This document shows positions 6,518 through 7,189 of a stretch of DNA of 7,189 nt, piece by piece. The translations under genes were made by a program, and so were the position numbers. The notes under the pieces are model-generated. The model had not been told where the DNA came from. It did no database searches and was given only the letters and a program-made list of their open reading frames with translations. Numbering within the stretch: the first letter of the stretch is position 1; each line of letters starts with the position of its first letter. The DNA comes from CALJGI01 sp047618115 (GTDB taxonomy: Bacteria > Pseudomonadota > Gammaproteobacteria > Pseudomonadales > Halieaceae), in NCBI GenBank assembly GCA_047618115.1, contig JBLHKV010000206.1, forward strand, positions 1 to 7,189, written 5' to 3'.

Positions 6518-7189
6518 GCACTGATACCAAATTACTCGCCGATCGACGCATTGCGCTGCTGCTGGGCGGTGATTCCCCGGAGCGGGAAATTTCATTGCTC
6601 AGCGGCGCCACGATAATGGCCGCGCTGGGTGAACTGGATTTGAGTGTAGTTGCAATCGACCCTATTGAGGACGGCTGGTGGCAGCGGTTGGCGCCGGGTG
6701 ATCTTGTTTTTAATTGTCTGCACGGTGGCGATGGCGAAGGTGGAGCGGTTCAGGGTTTGCTCCAGAGCATGCGCCTGGATTATACGGGCAGTGACGTTGC
6801 CGGTTCCGCACTGGCGATGAGCAAACTCAACAGTAAGCGAGTTTGGCGGGATCTGGGTATTCCCACAGCACCATTCGAAGTGCTGACCAAAGACAGTGAT
6901 TGGGAAGAGCTCTCCGCCAGGTGGCCGCTGTCGTTCGTTAAGCCAGCGACCGGTGGTTCCAGTCTCGGGATGACTCGGGTCGAGACTGCCACAGGGCTGC
7001 GCGACGCATGGCAGAAAGCTAGCAAAATTGACAGCACGGTGATTATGGAGCGATTTATAGCCGGGCCGGAGTATACGGTGGCTATCTTGGGCGATGAGGC
7101 GCTGCCGCCGATCCGGCTGGAGACAGACAATCAGTTCTATGACTACCAGGCGAAGTATTTTTCCGACGAGACCCGCTACCTCTGTCCTT
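6514..7189 (+). CDS. ddlB: DdlB, D-alanine--D-alanine ligase (5' part, cut by window end)
   Basis: Ddl is a cytoplasmic ATP-grasp ligase that joins two D-Ala to D-Ala-D-Ala, the dipeptide used by MurF. The frame is open from GTG 6514 to the window end, 225 codons of roughly 300 expected. Visible features are the N-terminal motif IALLLGGDSPEREISLLSG with Glu23 (E. coli Glu15), a loop beginning at His70 (LHGGDGEGGAVQG), YTGSDVAGSALAMSKLNSK, the ATP-grasp lysine K143 in VKPATGGSSLGM with Ser149 (E. coli Ser150), FIAGPEYTVAILGDEALP, and YDYQAKY with Lys214 and Tyr215 (E. coli Tyr216). The Glu-Ser-Tyr triad at the substrate site is therefore intact. The C-terminal part, with the metal-binding Asp/Glu/Asn residues, is outside the window. 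In the loop, Gly76 replaces the Asp of the common 'GEDG' motif. The short dcw-linked form and its position after murC point to DdlB rather than the DdlA paralogue. It overlaps the murC stop by 4 nt, and ftsQ would be expected next. Confidence 0.96.
   Translation, partial: MSTDTKLLADRRIALLLGGDSPEREISLLSGATIMAALGELDLSVVAIDPIEDGWWQRLAPGDLVFNCLHGGDGEGGAVQGLLQSMRLDYTGSDVAGSALAMSKLNSKRVWRDLGIPTAPFEVLTKDSDWEELSARWPLSFVKPATGGSSLGMTRVETATGLRDAWQKASKIDSTVIMERFIAGPEYTVAILGDEALPPIRLETDNQFYDYQAKYFSDETRYLCP

Noticed and set aside
6510..6520. Apparent absence of murB between murC and ddlB
   Set aside because: Many bacteria have murB here, but E. coli and Pseudomonas do not; murB is normally elsewhere in these lineages, so this is not evidence of gene loss.
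6780..7130. Open frame of 116 codons on the - strand in ddlB
   Set aside because: The + strand carries the ATP-grasp motifs of Ddl through this stretch; the antisense frame is a Ser-rich shadow.
1..7189. Search for an undescribed system, mobile element, CRISPR array, RNA gene or inserted cargo
   Set aside because: Each base lies in or within about ten bases of a recognised dcw gene, all genes are full length or cut only by the window edge, and no direct repeats, integrase-like frames or tRNA-like folds were seen.

Overview
This window is a piece of the conserved division and cell wall (dcw) cluster of a Gram-negative bacterium. Every gene lies on the + strand, in the order murF (3' end) - mraY - murD - ftsW - murG - murC - ddlB (5' part). 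That order, with ddlB directly after murC and no murB between them, is the one found in E. coli and Pseudomonas. The protein sequences also look gammaproteobacterial: MraY is exactly 360 aa with its catalytic residues at E. coli positions, and MurC and DdlB align along their length with the E. coli proteins as I remember them. Base composition is moderate. The source is most likely an environmental or marine gammaproteobacterium. MurD looks more like my recollection of Pseudomonas than of E. coli, but genus and species cannot be told from this window.

Layout: 1-359 is the end of murF (first codon at base 3). 361-1443 is mraY, 1453-2838 murD, 2835-4010 ftsW, 4003-5091 murG, 5081-6517 murC, and 6514-7189 is ddlB, cut by the window edge. 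The genes are packed with no real intergenic space: gaps are 1 and about 9 nt, followed by overlaps of 4, 8, 11 and 4 nt. I see no internal terminator, no convincing promoter, no RNA gene, no mobile element and no repeat array. No stretch over 10 bases lacks a gene. Transcription is probably a single read-through operon entering from upstream and continuing toward ftsQ, ftsA and ftsZ.

How the genes work together: MurC, MurD and MurF (with MurE, expected just upstream) add amino acids one after another to UDP-MurNAc. Ddl supplies the D-Ala-D-Ala used by MurF. MraY moves the finished phospho-MurNAc-pentapeptide onto undecaprenyl phosphate to give lipid I. MurG adds GlcNAc to give lipid II. FtsW polymerises lipid II into septal glycan strands. 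Enzymes for precursor synthesis, membrane steps and polymerisation are therefore made from one transcript.

Nothing here looks like an undescribed system. The points worth a second look are small: four consecutive genes start with GTG inside the end of the preceding gene, each behind a good ribosome binding site, and a few substitutions occur in normally conserved motifs of MurD, FtsW and DdlB.
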